From NCBI RefSeq assembly GCF_009849585.1, contig NZ_VCRN01000011.1, positions 1 through 64,000 of the forward strand: a DNA stretch of 64,000 nucleotides, read 5' to 3'. Position 1 is the stretch's first letter. Every line of letters starts with the position of its first letter. The DNA comes from Bacillus sp. ZZV12-4809. Its GTDB lineage: Bacteria > Bacillota > Bacilli > Bacillales > Cytobacillaceae. Made by a program: the position numbers and the translations under genes. Under the pieces are notes generated by a model that was not told where the DNA came from, ran no database searches, and saw only the letters and a list, made by a program, of their open reading frames with translations. Of the stretch, positions 34,126 to 44,207 are shown in pieces.

Positions 34126-35298
34126 ATGCGGCAATGTGCTTTTCTGTTCATCATTTATGCCACCTATATTAGTTTAGGATTGCCTGATTCTCTTCTAGGT
34201 GTAGCCTGGCCAGAAATTGTTGGGGAAATTGATGTGGCATACAGTGCGGCTGGTATTATTTCTATGACCATTGCCATATGTACGGTTATATCCAGTTTGC
34301 AGGCTATACGGCTCACTCAAAAAATGGGAACCGGCAAGCTGGTATTAGGCAGTGTCTTGCTCACTGTGATTGGATTGATAGGGTTTGCATTCACCCAAAA
34401 TTTCTTTTTATTAATAGTTGCAGCACTTCCATTAGGTTTTGGAGCTGGTGCGATAGATACCTCTGTAAATGACTATGTGGCTGCCAACTTAAAGGCACGT
34501 CATATGAACTGGCTGCATGCTTTTTGGGGAATCGGAGCTACGCTTGGACCAATGATTATGGGTGTTGCCTTAAATAATGATTTTTCATGGAGAACCGGTT
34601 ATTTAATTATTGGCTGTATTCAGCTGATGATCACATGTATTCTCTTCTTTTCTCTCCCGCTTTGGAAGGGAAATCATCTCAAAGTACCTAGAGAGTCTGG
34701 TGAGAGGACCACTTCTCCTGTATCAGTCTGGAAACAAAGAGGAGTCCTATTAGCTCTTATATCCTTCGTATTTTATGTAGGATTAGAAGGGACTATTTTT
34801 TTGTGGGGAAGCAGTTACTTAATTGAAGTGAAATCGTTAACTGCAGCAACGGCAAGTTTCATCCTATCGATCTTCTTTGCAAGTATAACGGCGGGAAGAA
34901 TTATTTCTGGCTTTATCACGTTTTGGTTATCAAGCCAAAAGCTGCTGATCCTTAGTCAAATCATCCTTCTACTAGGGATTCTTACAGTTGCTTTGGGGAG
35001 AGGAAGCATTTTATATGGAGGGTTTATCCTCATTGGTATTGGATGTGCTGCCATCTTCCCGACTATGATACATGAAACTCCGAGAAGGTTCGGAAAAAGA
35101 CATTCGGGTGCCATTATTGGGTTTCAAGTGGCTGCCGGCTATGTTGGAATAACGGCCATACCTCCGTTATTAGGGGTATTGTTTCAGGGATTTAGTATGA
35201 ATCTAATGCCACTATTTTTAGGTATATTTGTTTTAATTCTGCTTGGGGCAACAATTGCTATTGAAATAGGGAAAACCAAAAGGAATTTCGAGTATTAA
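34126..35298 (+). CDS. MFS transporter (FucP-like)
   Basis: A 390-residue major facilitator with 12 hydrophobic helices. IYATYISLGLPDSLLGVAWP in helix 1 and LPLGFGAGAIDTSVNDYVA in helix 4 are typical of the sugar/unknown-substrate FucP-like branch, not of drug-H+ antiporters of the 12- or 14-TMS classes. ATG at 34126 follows TTGGAGG with proper spacing; the longest frame begins 16 codons earlier. Stand-alone gene; substrate unknown. Confidence 0.9.
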   Translation: MRQCAFLFIIYATYISLGLPDSLLGVAWPEIVGEIDVAYSAAGIISMTIAICTVISSLQAIRLTQKMGTGKLVLGSVLLTVIGLIGFAFTQNFFLLIVAALPLGFGAGAIDTSVNDYVAANLKARHMNWLHAFWGIGATLGPMIMGVALNNDFSWRTGYLIIGCIQLMITCILFFSLPLWKGNHLKVPRESGERTTSPVSVWKQRGVLLALISFVFYVGLEGTIFLWGSSYLIEVKSLTAATASFILSIFFASITAGRIISGFITFWLSSQKLLILSQIILLLGILTVALGRGSILYGGFILIGIGCAAIFPTMIHETPRRFGKRHSGAIIGFQVAAGYVGITAIPPLLGVLFQGFSMNLMPLFLGIFVLILLGATIAIEIGKTKRNFEY

Positions 35299-35393
35299 AG
35301 AATAGTTTGCCAGTTGAAGAGTAATCATCAATTCGATAAATTGAATTACATTTTACCTCAGCCTTACGTAAAATAGGAAAGGGAGGTGAAAAA

Positions 35394-35915
35394 GTGAAGA
35401 TAAGAAAGCGGCTTTTGGGTTATATAATAGATTTATTTCTTTCAATCATTATCCCCACAATTCTTTCAATCATAATTTTTATTATTGCTGGAATAATAGC
35501 TTTACTATTTTTGCCTTTCGTCGCAAGTGACGGGGATACATGGAATCCGGTGCTGAGTCGAATAATGAATGGCATGCTGCTGTTGGGTGCTTTGATGTTT
35601 ATGCTCACATCAATGGGATCTAATTTCAAAATGACCTTACCTTGGGGGTACAAATTTAACGGTTTAATCATAAAAAACAGCCATAAATTTATGTTGTTTT
35701 CTTGGTGGTTTATAAGAAATGGAATAGCTGGTCTATTTATATTCTTATTTGCTTATCATTTTGCAAATGATTTGGACTACAAGAACCTTTATCTATTTAT
35801 TATTATTTACATAATTTATCTATGCATAGATGGAATTATGTTCCTTCTTTCAAAAGGAAAGAGAACCTTTACCGACAGCTGGACGGGCACAGAAGTGTTA
35901 GATCGAAGGCAGTAA
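35394..35915 (+). CDS. RDD-like membrane protein
   Basis: A 173-residue membrane protein with four or five helices. The N-terminal KRLLGYIIDLFLS fits the RDD motif region, although the RDD triplet itself is not strictly conserved, and the C-terminal TFTDSWTGTEVLDRR resembles the conserved end of RDD proteins. GTG start behind GGGAGGTG. Function unknown; RDD proteins have been linked to sodium/proton transport in halophiles. Confidence 0.7.
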   Translation: MKIRKRLLGYIIDLFLSIIIPTILSIIIFIIAGIIALLFLPFVASDGDTWNPVLSRIMNGMLLLGALMFMLTSMGSNFKMTLPWGYKFNGLIIKNSHKFMLFSWWFIRNGIAGLFIFLFAYHFANDLDYKNLYLFIIIYIIYLCIDGIMFLLSKGKRTFTDSWTGTEVLDRRQ

Positions 35916-36032
35916 GAGAACGATATAAGAATAGTATCGTTAAATTTACAAATTGGTGAAGAAGCGAAAAGGGTTTAATCATATTAACTTTTTACTCTTT
36001 TTTCATCGAATGAATCCTTATATAATACAACT

Positions 36033-36066
36033 GGCGCTTTTCTGAAATGAGAAAAGCGTCTTTTTT
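36033..36066 (+). terminator. Rho-independent terminator (duplicated type)
   Basis: GGCGCTTTTCT pairs with AGAAAAGCGTC around a GAAATG loop, then six Ts. A close relative of the stem at 51287 (same ACAACTGGCGCTT lead-in and AAATGAG loop side). Confidence 0.85.
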
Positions 36067-36361
36067 ATGAAGCTCTGTTAAAGTACGGTGTTGATTTTCT
36101 TATATTGTAGGATAAGGATAAATCTAGAAAGTTAGTTTGGACAAGAAAATCGATTCATGCCTTGTAATATACGACCTGCCAGTAAGGTCTAAAAATATTG
36201 ATGATTAAAAGATGGAAGTCGTTTTATTAAAAAGTATTAATCTGTAGGAAGAAGTGAGAACTTGTACCGCCATTAAGAGTGGTTCTTAAAACAGTTCGAT
36301 AAGAGGACACAGTGAAGATTGAAAAAGGAGGAAAGATATCCTCCCTCAGGAATCCTGAAAA

Positions 36362-37063
36362 TTAATGAATAAGGTCATTCGCAGAATCAATATACAAAGA
36401 TCCATCTTTCTGAACTTCAGCGTAAAATACATCATCAAATGAATGAATTCCGGCAGATTGTATTTGCTTTTTCAACCATGAATGGTTAAGATTTAATGAT
36501 TTTAAATTCTCATTATTTATTTTCCCATCCGAAATGACAGTCATAGGAAAGGGATAGATGTTTGTGCTAACCTGATGAGTATTTTTCAAATCCTCCTTAG
36601 TCACAGATTCTTTTGTATCCTTTTTCATAACTGAGAGAGTACCATCAGTTTCAAAGATTGCATAATCGATGTCTGACATTGAAAACACATTTTTTTTCCT
36701 TAGTAAAGCCTTTAGGGAATCTATATCAAGACGGGCTTTACGCAGTTCTTTTTCCATAATCTTACCTTTTCTAATGAGGATAACAGGACTTCCTACTATA
36801 GCCATTCGTACTTTTTCTGATTTTATATCTAAAAACCCAAGAAAGATTGTAAAGGAACTCCAGCCTGCCAATGATATTAGTCCATGGGTAATGCTGAAAT
36901 TGGCGTCTATGGCAAGTGAAGCCCCAATCGTGCCAATTGAAATCGCAGAAACAAAATTAAAAAAAGTCATTTGCGAAATTTCTTTTCTGCCCATAATTCT
37001 TGTTAAGACAAGTAGCGTTATAAAGGCTAAAACAAGTCTGAGGATAAGTTCTGGAACTGACAT
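36362..37063 (-). CDS. YetF family (DUF421) membrane protein
   Basis: About 233 residues. Three N-terminal helices (LILRLVLAFITLLVLTRIMGRKE is the conserved first block), then the cytoplasmic YetF domain with RKARLDIDSLKALLRKKNVFSMSDIDYAIFETDG and a second similar fold in the C-terminal third. YetF proteins are common in Bacillus, often sporulation related, with unclear function. ATG at 37063 has an 8-base spacing to AAGGAG; the ATG at 37069 is too close. Confidence 0.92.
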   Translation of the reverse strand: MSVPELILRLVLAFITLLVLTRIMGRKEISQMTFFNFVSAISIGTIGASLAIDANFSITHGLISLAGWSSFTIFLGFLDIKSEKVRMAIVGSPVILIRKGKIMEKELRKARLDIDSLKALLRKKNVFSMSDIDYAIFETDGTLSVMKKDTKESVTKEDLKNTHQVSTNIYPFPMTVISDGKINNENLKSLNLNHSWLKKQIQSAGIHSFDDVFYAEVQKDGSLYIDSANDLIH

Positions 37064-37622
37064 GATCATAACTCCTTCCTTTAAAGGTAATCATTAACAG
37101 TGTTCCAAATTTTTCAGTAACGATTCAGTTAAACCAAAGGCAGGAGGAGCTAATATGATAAAAATCTAATGTCCTCAAGTGGCCTTATCATACTGTGGTG
37201 TTGAAAGCTTACTAAAAGCCTCTTCTCCTTACACATTTCAAGGTTTGAACAAATTGGGCCTTTTCTAACAATGAGTAACCTTTTAGGAAAATGACAGGAA
37301 TTCTTTCAAAGAAAATGCCGCAAATATAAGTGAATCATTCCGGAAATCGGGTGGTTATCACAAAGTTGTTGAATTTAAAAGGAATTTGAACTAAAAGATA
37401 TCTAACAAATTAATCAAAGTATGGTATAAAAGCTTTTTGCTGATGAAGAAGGTCTTTATGGCATAATATAGACCATTTTTCCTGTTAATTAAATATTCCT
37501 TTACAGGAATATTCCTGATGGTGTATATTATTATCAAGGTAAGCAAAAAATAAGGAAGCGGGGGTGGAATCTACAATAGAAATGGAAAAAGTCAAGAAAA
37601 TCACGCTGGGAGATGATTCAAC
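37064..37622. other. Gene-free stretch with a possible decayed gene
   Basis: About 550 bases. A ribosome-site-like AGGAGGAGC precedes ATG at 37154, but that frame stops after four codons. The following sequence (VALSYCGVESLLKAS and later pieces) looks like broken coding sequence with several stops. I cannot name the original gene. The ArsR promoter must lie in the last 100 bases. Confidence 0.35.
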
Positions 37623-37949
37623 ATGAACGGGCAAATTTTCAGTGCACTGGCTGAGCCCAACCGCCTGGATATCATTGACCTGCTGCTCGAGGGAGCGCTT
37701 CCGGTGGGAGATATCGCAAAAAAACTCGATTTGAACCAGCCTCAAACCTCCAAGCATCTTCGCGTTCTTTGTGACGCCGGCCTCGTGGAGGTTCAGCCGA
37801 TCGCCAACCGCCGGATTTATAAAATCAGGCCAGAACCGTTTCAAGAACTGGATAGGTGGCTTGATTCCTATCGTCGCTTATGGGAAGGCAGGATGGATAG
37901 GCTGGATGATTACCTTAACGTATTGCAGGGCAAAAAACCCTTGAACTGA
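37623..37949 (+). CDS. ArsR family transcriptional regulator
   Basis: A 108-residue ArsR winged helix: IFSALAEPNRLDIIDLLLEGALPVGDIAKKLDLNQPQTSKHLRVLCDAGLV. It lacks the metal-binding cysteines of metal-sensing ArsR proteins and belongs to the group that controls an adjacent SRPBCC/AHSA1 gene. That gene follows 79 bases downstream. GGGAGATG precedes the ATG. Confidence 0.93.
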   Translation: MNGQIFSALAEPNRLDIIDLLLEGALPVGDIAKKLDLNQPQTSKHLRVLCDAGLVEVQPIANRRIYKIRPEPFQELDRWLDSYRRLWEGRMDRLDDYLNVLQGKKPLN

Positions 37950-38028
37950 TGGATTAATATGGAGTAAGCTGAACAGTCTCTTCGGTAACAAACGTTTTAC
38001 AAATACAGCTTCTAATGGAGGAGTAGCA

Positions 38029-38544
38029 ATGTCAAATAATGCAATGCTTTCAAGAGTTGAAGATGAACGTGTACTGGTACTGGAGCGCGTATTCGATGCG
38101 CCGCGTGAGCTTGTCTTTAAAATGTTTAAAGAGCCGGAACACCTGAAACATTGGTGGGGTCCGAGAGGGTGGGAGCTCCCCGTTTGCAGCGTTGACTTCA
38201 GGCCTGGAGGAGTATGGCATTATTGCATGAAGTGTGTGGATCGGAATCAGGGCCAATTCTATGGCATGGAATCCTGGGGCAAGGGGATATACAGGGAAAT
38301 TAGCGAGCCGGAGAGCATCCGCTATACGGACTACTTTTCCGATGCTGAAGGGACTATTAATGAGGAAATGCCATCTACAGAAGTGACCCTGGAATTTGTG
38401 GATGTGGACGGCAAAACGAAATTAATTAACCGTGGAGAATATGTATCCGCAGAGGCTCTCCAGTCCGTAATGGAAATGGGTATGCTGCAGGGCATAACAG
38501 AAACTTGGAATCGTCTGGAAGAACATTTGAACAAAATCAAATAA
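38029..38544 (+). CDS. SRPBCC (AHSA1) domain protein
   Basis: A 171-residue AHSA1-type protein: LERVFDAPRELVFKMFKEPEHLKHWWGPRGWELPVCSVDFRPGG is the standard N-terminal signature, with YREISEPESIRYTDYFSDAEG in the middle. Partner of the ArsR gene just upstream, the usual pairing in Bacillus. Expected cytoplasmic ligand-binding protein; ligand unknown. Confidence 0.92.
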   Translation: MSNNAMLSRVEDERVLVLERVFDAPRELVFKMFKEPEHLKHWWGPRGWELPVCSVDFRPGGVWHYCMKCVDRNQGQFYGMESWGKGIYREISEPESIRYTDYFSDAEGTINEEMPSTEVTLEFVDVDGKTKLINRGEYVSAEALQSVMEMGMLQGITETWNRLEEHLNKIK

Positions 38545-38894
38545 AGGAATTGAACATACAGAAAGCAAGTTTGGCATTCATTCACAAAGCGTTGATCCTA
38601 GAAGGATTAGCGCTTAATTTTTATGGATTAACATAAGTAAGAGACCACCCATGATCACAGTTTACTTATCAAAAATTAGAAATTGGACTTATTTACTCCG
38701 AAAATGTGCCATTATGTTTAGGTGCATTTCCTCACAATTTTCATTAAACCTTCTGCAAAGATCCCTCAAAAATTACTTTTCATAAACTATTTTAAGAGAA
38801 ATTAATGCCTATTGAAGAGACATATCTTCCAAATTTATTGACTTTAATTCAAAATTAAGGGGCTTTCCTTCAATATCCATAGCTGAGTATTAAA
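38545..38894. other. Gene-free stretch
   Basis: About 350 AT-rich bases between the SRPBCC gene and the broken nuclease. I see no frame, repeat or stem that I can support. Confidence 0.4.
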
Positions 38895-39640
38895 GTGAAA
38901 ATTAAAATGAACTATTTAACGTTACTTTTAGCGATTTTCTTTATTGCTGGATGTATAAACACAGAAGATGTATTTGTTACAGAAGATAAAACAGATTCGC
39001 AAGTAGCCACAGCTGATACAGCCGAAAACAGCAATCATGAGGAAACTGAAACAGAAGAAACTGCTACAATTGTTAATAATACAGTAGAAAAGGAAACTTC
39101 ACCACAAGAAAATAACGAACTATTTCCCGGATACAAATTGATTGAAGTTGATGGTGGAGATTTATCTGGAATCGTCAGCCTAATGCAGTTGTTGATATTG
39201 GCTTTGGAGATCGTAATATTGGGCTTTTACAAATGAACACGGGCAGCTGTGTGTGTTATTGCAGATGAAATTATTCTGCAAGATGACAATACAGGACCTG
39301 TATTATCGTCTGGCAGATATTAATATGATGAGGCAAAAAGTTCCAGGTGTTGAAAGAGACGATATGGACGAAGGACACATTATCGCAGATTCTATGGGTG
39401 GAGTATCTAATGCTTACAATATTACTCCACAAGAAAGCACACTCAATCGTCACGGTGACCAGGCTTATCTGGAAGACTCAATTCGTAAAGCGGGTGGAGC
39501 TACTGACTTTGAAGCAATTATCACATATCCTGATACAGAAACGCAGATTCCTTCACATTATCAGTACACCTATACTTTAAGAGGGAATAAGATTGTTGAT
39601 GCATTCGATAATGTCAATCCGCCAACATTTCAACTGTTGG
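38895..39640 (+). pseudogene. DNA/RNA non-specific endonuclease, decayed secreted lipoprotein
   Basis: The 5' end is intact: a lipoprotein signal (LLLAIFFIAGC) and an acidic linker. The nuclease domain is spread over three frames: NAVVDIGFGDRN, then TNEHGQL, then ADEIILQDDNTGPVLSSGRY, then VPGVERDDMDEGHIIADSMG with GVSNAYNITPQESTLNRHGD. This is the Endonuclease_NS_2/NucA-like fold; DEGHIIADSMGG holds the catalytic-type His. At least four indels and one in-frame TAA after SSGRY break it, so it is genuinely dead, not a single sequencing error. Confidence 0.82.
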
Positions 39641-39831
39641 TGGTATCCGTCTTTAGAATATACATAATTGACATATCTTTCAGAATATTGTTATAATTTT
39701 TATAAACTGAAACCTTGTTTTGTATTTAAAACGCCAAATCAGGTTATCACCTATCGCATCTTTATGAGCAGATTTTGCAGATGTAATTAATAACAAAATG
39801 AGATTCCGGTGTAAATTGGAGGGGGTTGGTA

Positions 39832-40841
39832 TTGAAAATGTATAGTATAGGATTACTCACTATTTCTTTATTACTGGGGGCAGGAATATTTTCTTCCCAA
39901 ATAATCTCAAAGGGAGACCACATATCAAAGGAGCAGGTACAGAAAATACAAGAGGAAAAGACAAGTAATTTTAGGGTTACCCTCCTTGGAACCGGCTCCC
40001 CCCTTTTAAGTATGGAGAGGTTTGGTCCTGCAACCCTAGTGGAGCTGGGGATGAAAGATTACTTTTTGATGCAGGCAGAGGAGCTGCATTACGGCTGAGC
40101 CAAACCAATACGATGCCAGGCAAGGTTAACAAGCTGTTTCTTACCCACTTGCACTCTGATCATACGATTGGCATTCCAGATGTTTGGTTGACTGGCTCAT
40201 TACCTACTGCAGGTAAAAGAGAAACATCTTTTGAGATCTGGGGGCCTGAAGGAACCAAGGATATGATGGATAATATGGAAAAATCCTTTGAGGCAGATAT
40301 CAAAGTACGCAATGCCAATCAAAACGAAAATCTCGAAGGCTTAGATGCAATTGGACATGATATTGAGCAAGGTGTAGTATATGAGAAAAATGGAGTTGAA
40401 GTAATAGCCTTTCTAGTTGATCACGGTCCAATGGAACCAAGTTATGGATACAGAGTAAATTATCAAGGACATTCCGTAGTCATATCTGGAGATACACGAT
40501 ACAGCAAAAATCTGATCCGTTATGCCAAGGGGACAGACCTGCTCATCCATGAGGTTGCTGCAGCCAGGCCAGATAATAAATTGGCAGCAATACAAAAGAT
40601 CCTTGATATACACACCACGCCTGAGGAAGCTGGAAAAGTATTTAGTAAAGTTAAGCCCAAACTCGCCGTATATTCTCATATTGTATTGCTTGGTGGTCTA
40701 ACTGATGCAGAGAGTAATTTAGCAGTTAGAACGAGCAAGGTATACGATGGACAGGTTGTTATTGGTGAGGACCTCATGTCTTTTAATATTGGCGATAAAA
40801 TAGGTATACAAGAGGCGAATTATGTCCTTGAAAAAAAATAA
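39832..40841 (+). pseudogene. Exported MBL-fold hydrolase with one frameshift
   Basis: The first frame gives a signal sequence and the first strand RVTLLGTGSPLLSMERFGPATLVE. The second gives LFDAGRGAALRLSQTNTMPG, then LFLTHLHSDHTIGIPDVWL (HxHxDH metal site), SGDTRYSKNLI and YSHIV. Joined, they form a secreted metallo-beta-lactamase-fold hydrolase (tRNase Z/arylsulfatase-like branch) of about 335 residues. The break is a single missing base near 40045 (GAGCTGG where GAGGCTGG is expected). All catalytic motifs are intact, so an assembly error is possible. TTG 39832 follows GGAGGGGG. Confidence 0.8.
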
Positions 40842-40979
40842 TAAGTGATAGGTATAGTGAATAAGTTATCCTAAGCCTGTATATTTTATCCACTATTGGT
40901 TTACTAAAGACTTTAAGTGGATTACTTTGGAGAACTTAATGAAATTGCGTTGGATTATAACCTGTTTTTAACTAGTCAA

Positions 40980-41026
40980 AACGGATAACTTTACAGTATT
41001 TGATGTAAAGTTATCCGTTATTTTTT
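40980..41026 (+). terminator. Strong Rho-independent terminator
   Basis: Perfect 16-bp arms, AACGGATAACTTTACA and TGTAAAGTTATCCGTT, separated by 8 bases and followed by ATTTTTTTG. About 140 bases past the MBL gene. Confidence 0.9.
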
Positions 41027-41084
41027 TGAAGTGGCACAGTCAATATGCCGATCATACCAGCCTCTCCATGAAAGCAGGTGCTTC

Positions 41085-41395
41085 AAAATGGAAAAAAGCG
41101 TCAGTCCTATCTATCAGAAACTGTTCAGCTCCGACTTAGGGGTTACATTAGCTCGTGCCGATGTGTTTATAGTGATTAGTCAAATATTACTGTTTGGGCA
41201 GTTTTCTGCCCACTAAGTGATGTCAGGAAAAAATAAACTGCTGGACATGAGGTTGGCTACTCTCCTGGTTTTGATCATGAAGATGATGTTCTTTCGACGA
41301 AAGGCCCTTTGTGGAGAGAGCATGTAGAGGTTAATCCATCTATCAGCCTTTTGGATGAGAAAAAGTCCCCACTTATGAAGGATTCCTGTATTTCA
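41085..41395 (+). other. Possible decayed coding fragments
   Basis: Two protein-like pieces without a complete frame: MEKSVSPIYQKLFSSDLG from 41089, and HEVGYSPGFDHEDDVLSTKG with PLWREHVEVNPSISLLDEKK from about 41248. Codon use looks natural and the second piece is acidic and domain-like, but neither is recognised. Probably remnants of one or two genes lost between the MBL and Rieske genes. Confidence 0.3.
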
Positions 41396-41487
41396 TCCAT
41401 AATATAAAGTTGTAGATAACCATTTTAGTAAGCTTTCTATCCTAATCTAGAGGGGTCATATAAATTTCATTTTAGGGAGTGATTCCA

Positions 41488-43251
41488 TTGTCAGAATTGA
41501 TTTATGCAGGCTCGTTAAAGACGCTTGAAGATGAAGGTGCAAAGGTAATTAAAGCTGGTAGTCATGCAATTGCCGTATTTGTTTACGAAAAACAAGTCTA
41601 TGCGGTGGATAACCGCTGCCCGCATATGGGCTTTCCGCTTCATACAGGAAGCCTATGTGATGGGATTTTGACGTGTCACTGGCATCATGCGCGCTTTGAT
41701 ATAAAAAGCGGCGGAACCTTGGATCCTTGGGCAGATGATGTCCCTGCTTATCCTGTAGAGATTAAGGCAGATGAGGTTTGGGTTCACCCGGTTCCATTTA
41801 ACAAGGTGACAATCGAAAAATTAAAGAAGCGATTACGTGACGGCATTGAGCAAAATATTAGTCTTGTCATCGCCAAAGCAGTTGTAGGATTGATGGAAGC
41901 GGGTTTTCCGGCGACAGAGATTGCAAAAATCGGTGTCGATTTCGGAACAACACATCGGAGGAGTGGATGGGGATCGGGATTAACGATTTTAACAGCCATG
42001 ACAAATGTATTGCCTAAATTGGATAAAACTGGCCAGATAATGGCTATGTTTCAAGGCCTGGTTCATGTTGCACGGGAAAGTGCCGGAATGGGAACACGCT
42101 TTTTACTTGGATCCCTTCCTGTATTAAATGAAAAGAATACCCAATCATTCGAACAATTATCAGAATGGTATCGTCATTGTGTGGAGGTGCGTGATTCGCA
42201 GGGAGCAGAGCGGGTGCTATTGACCGCGATAGAATTGGGGTTCTCGGAAGAACAGCTTGCTGACATGATGATGACAGCGGTCACGGATCATTTTTATGTA
42301 AATACTGGTCATACTCTTGATTTTCATAATAAAGCATTCGAGATTTTAAATCAGATTGGTTTTGAGCATCGTCCCTATGTTTTGTCATCCTTGTTACCTG
42401 GAATCGGTGATGTATCCCGCAGTGAAGAATCCCATAGCTGGCAATCTCCTGTGAACCTGGTCAAACCATTAATGGAAGCGTTCCGGAAATTACCTGATAT
42501 CCTTGCTGATGTCATTTCACCAGGGGACAATTATATAGATGAAACAGCCTTGGTTCAACAAATTTTATCTGATGATCCTATCAAAACGGTAAATACCATG
42601 GTAGATGTACTTAAAAACGGCGTCACTCCTTCCCGTTTGGCCCAGATCGTAACCTTAGCGGCTGCAGACCGGATTTCCCGTTTCCATGTTCAAAATGATT
42701 TCAGGGATTGGATTACCGTACTTCATACTTTTACTCACGCACATGCGGTACATGAATCGTTACGCCGCTCTACAACACCTGAATTGACCAGGGCTGTTTT
42801 CCACGGAGCAATGAGTGTGTATCTTGACCGTTTTCTCAATACACCGTCTGCAAGAAGACCGGAACCAAAGGATGGAGAAACTGAACCGCAGAATCATTCA
42901 GAATTATTGGAGATGATGAATCAACAGCAGCAGGTTTCAGAATCAGCAAGATGGGCAGTAAATTATCTTGCACGCGGCGGTGATAAAAGTCAACTCTTAA
43001 ATACGCTGGGACACGCTTTACTAAGGGAGGATGCAGAGTTTCATTCATTTCAAATGTATGAAGCAGCAATGATCGAACATGATCATTGGGAAAAAGAGGA
43101 TTCCGAGTTTGCCAGGTATGCACAGGAAACATTGATTCTCGCGGTAACACGTTATCTGGCAGGCCATGCCCCAACTGCCAGGGAGATGCCGCATACAGCA
43201 CAAATTGCCATGCGACTCCACCGAGGAGAAAAATTATTTGAAGATGATTAA
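41488..43251 (+). CDS. Rieske [2Fe-2S] domain protein with large C-terminal helical domain
   Basis: About 587 residues. The N-terminal 100 residues are a Rieske domain: NRCPHMGFPLH and LTCHWHHARFD give the C-x-H and C-x2-H ligands (about residues 44, 46, 63, 66). The remaining 480 residues are mostly helical, with no oxygenase mononuclear-iron motif that I can see, and do not match a ring-hydroxylating dioxygenase. They include HDHWEKEDSEF and repeated HA/AH-rich helices. TTG at 41488 follows AGGGAGTGAT. Cytoplasmic electron-transfer or redox function is likely; reaction unknown. No ferredoxin reductase gene is adjacent. Confidence 0.85.
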   Translation: MSELIYAGSLKTLEDEGAKVIKAGSHAIAVFVYEKQVYAVDNRCPHMGFPLHTGSLCDGILTCHWHHARFDIKSGGTLDPWADDVPAYPVEIKADEVWVHPVPFNKVTIEKLKKRLRDGIEQNISLVIAKAVVGLMEAGFPATEIAKIGVDFGTTHRRSGWGSGLTILTAMTNVLPKLDKTGQIMAMFQGLVHVARESAGMGTRFLLGSLPVLNEKNTQSFEQLSEWYRHCVEVRDSQGAERVLLTAIELGFSEEQLADMMMTAVTDHFYVNTGHTLDFHNKAFEILNQIGFEHRPYVLSSLLPGIGDVSRSEESHSWQSPVNLVKPLMEAFRKLPDILADVISPGDNYIDETALVQQILSDDPIKTVNTMVDVLKNGVTPSRLAQIVTLAAADRISRFHVQNDFRDWITVLHTFTHAHAVHESLRRSTTPELTRAVFHGAMSVYLDRFLNTPSARRPEPKDGETEPQNHSELLEMMNQQQQVSESARWAVNYLARGGDKSQLLNTLGHALLREDAEFHSFQMYEAAMIEHDHWEKEDSEFARYAQETLILAVTRYLAGHAPTAREMPHTAQIAMRLHRGEKLFEDD

Positions 43252-43259
43252 TCAACGAG

Positions 43260-43421
43260 GACAACAAAAAAGATGATATCTCTAGTGTGGTTACAAATGG
43301 TAACGGCCAAGTGACTATACAAGAAGCAAAAGATGCAGGTTACAGCATGTCCATTATGAGCGATCATTGGCTATATCCTTATATGGACGATCGTGATAAC
43401 GATGGGATGGTAGGAGAATAA
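43260..43421 (+). pseudogene. C-terminal remnant of a secreted protein
   Basis: An open frame without a start codon encodes NGNGQVTIQEAKDAGYSM followed by SDHWLYPYMDDRDNDGMVGE and stop. The NGNG and DRDNDG patterns are EF-hand/excalibur-like calcium-binding motifs found at the ends of Bacillus secreted nucleases and competence-type proteins. It may once have been the tail of the nuclease now decayed at 38895, displaced by the intervening genes, or of another protein. Confidence 0.6.
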
Positions 43422-43539
43422 AAGGGTGTCTGTTTTTTTATGTATTGAAAACAGACAACCAATTTATAGGATATGGTAAAGGCATTAATACGAAATTGGG
43501 AGAACAACTGTTAGGCATGTAAAAATGGTATATCATTGA

Positions 43540-43573
43540 AAAGATCGATGTTTATTTATCGGTCTTTTTTTTA
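43540..43573 (+). terminator. Rho-independent terminator
   Basis: AAAGATCGAT and ATCGGTCTTT with one G-T pair, followed by a run of T. It lies about 120 bases after the remnant at 43260-43421. Confidence 0.75.
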
Positions 43574-43747
43574 TTAATCAAAGACTAGCACAAACGCTGC
43601 GTGCGTACTAATCCGCCATCATTTCGCAATGTGAAATCTGAAGGAATCGCTCTGCTTAAGAAGATTACATGCTGCTTAATTTCCTGAGGATGAAAAAGCC
43701 TATAATACTCTAGGGGGAAAAAAGGGCTTTTTTGACGAAAAGTTTTT

Positions 43748-43783
43748 TTGACAAATAGCACTAATCTGTAATACTATATAGTA
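43748..43783 (+). promoter_or_regulatory. Promoter and PadR operator
   Basis: TTGACA (43748-43753), an 18-base spacer and TACTAT (43772-43777). The -10 box is the left half of a perfect palindrome, TACTATATAGTA (43772-43783), the kind of site PadR dimers bind. About 85 bases upstream of the PadR start, implying autoregulation (inferred). Confidence 0.72.
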
Positions 43784-43867
43784 GTAGTCAGTGATAATGA
43801 ATACCAGTAACACATAATACCATAATTAATACCCTTAATTAAAGTTATATCAGAAAGGAGGAAAATA

Positions 43868-44206
43868 ATGGAAAATATTACAGAGATGCTGAAAGGGGTG
43901 CTTGAAGGCTGTGTGCTTGAAATCATCAGCCGCGGTGAAACTTATGGCTATGAAATCACACAGCAGCTGCGAGAGCTTGGCTTCACTGATGTAGTTGAGG
44001 GCACAGTTTATACCATCACCATGCGGCTTGAGAAAAATAAATTGGTGGATATCGAGAAAAAGCCATCCAATATGGGGCCGCCAAGAAAATTTTACACACT
44101 TAACGCAGCTGGTAAAGAGCACCTCGAGCTATTTTGGAAAAAATGGGATTTCGTCTCAAGTAAAATTTACGAACTTAAGAGCAAAAAATTAAAAGGAGTG
44201 AAGTAA
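43868..44206 (+). CDS. PadR family transcriptional regulator
   Basis: A 112-residue PadR regulator: [32 protein letters not shown], then [22 protein letters not shown] and the wing [18 protein letters not shown]. It is followed by a DUF1048 gene after one base and then by a two-gene ABC-2 exporter, the standard PadR/DUF1048/ABC arrangement in Bacillus. AGAAAGGAGG precedes the start. Confidence 0.94.
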   Translation: MENITEMLKGVLEGCVLEIISRGETYGYEITQQLRELGFTDVVEGTVYTITMRLEKNKLVDIEKKPSNMGPPRKFYTLNAAGKEHLELFWKKWDFVSSKIYELKSKKLKGVK

Positions 44207-44207
44207 T

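Noticed and set aside
41031-41216. 61-residue frame after a terminator
   Set aside because: Only the part from about 41089 looks protein-like; treated as a possible remnant instead of a gene.
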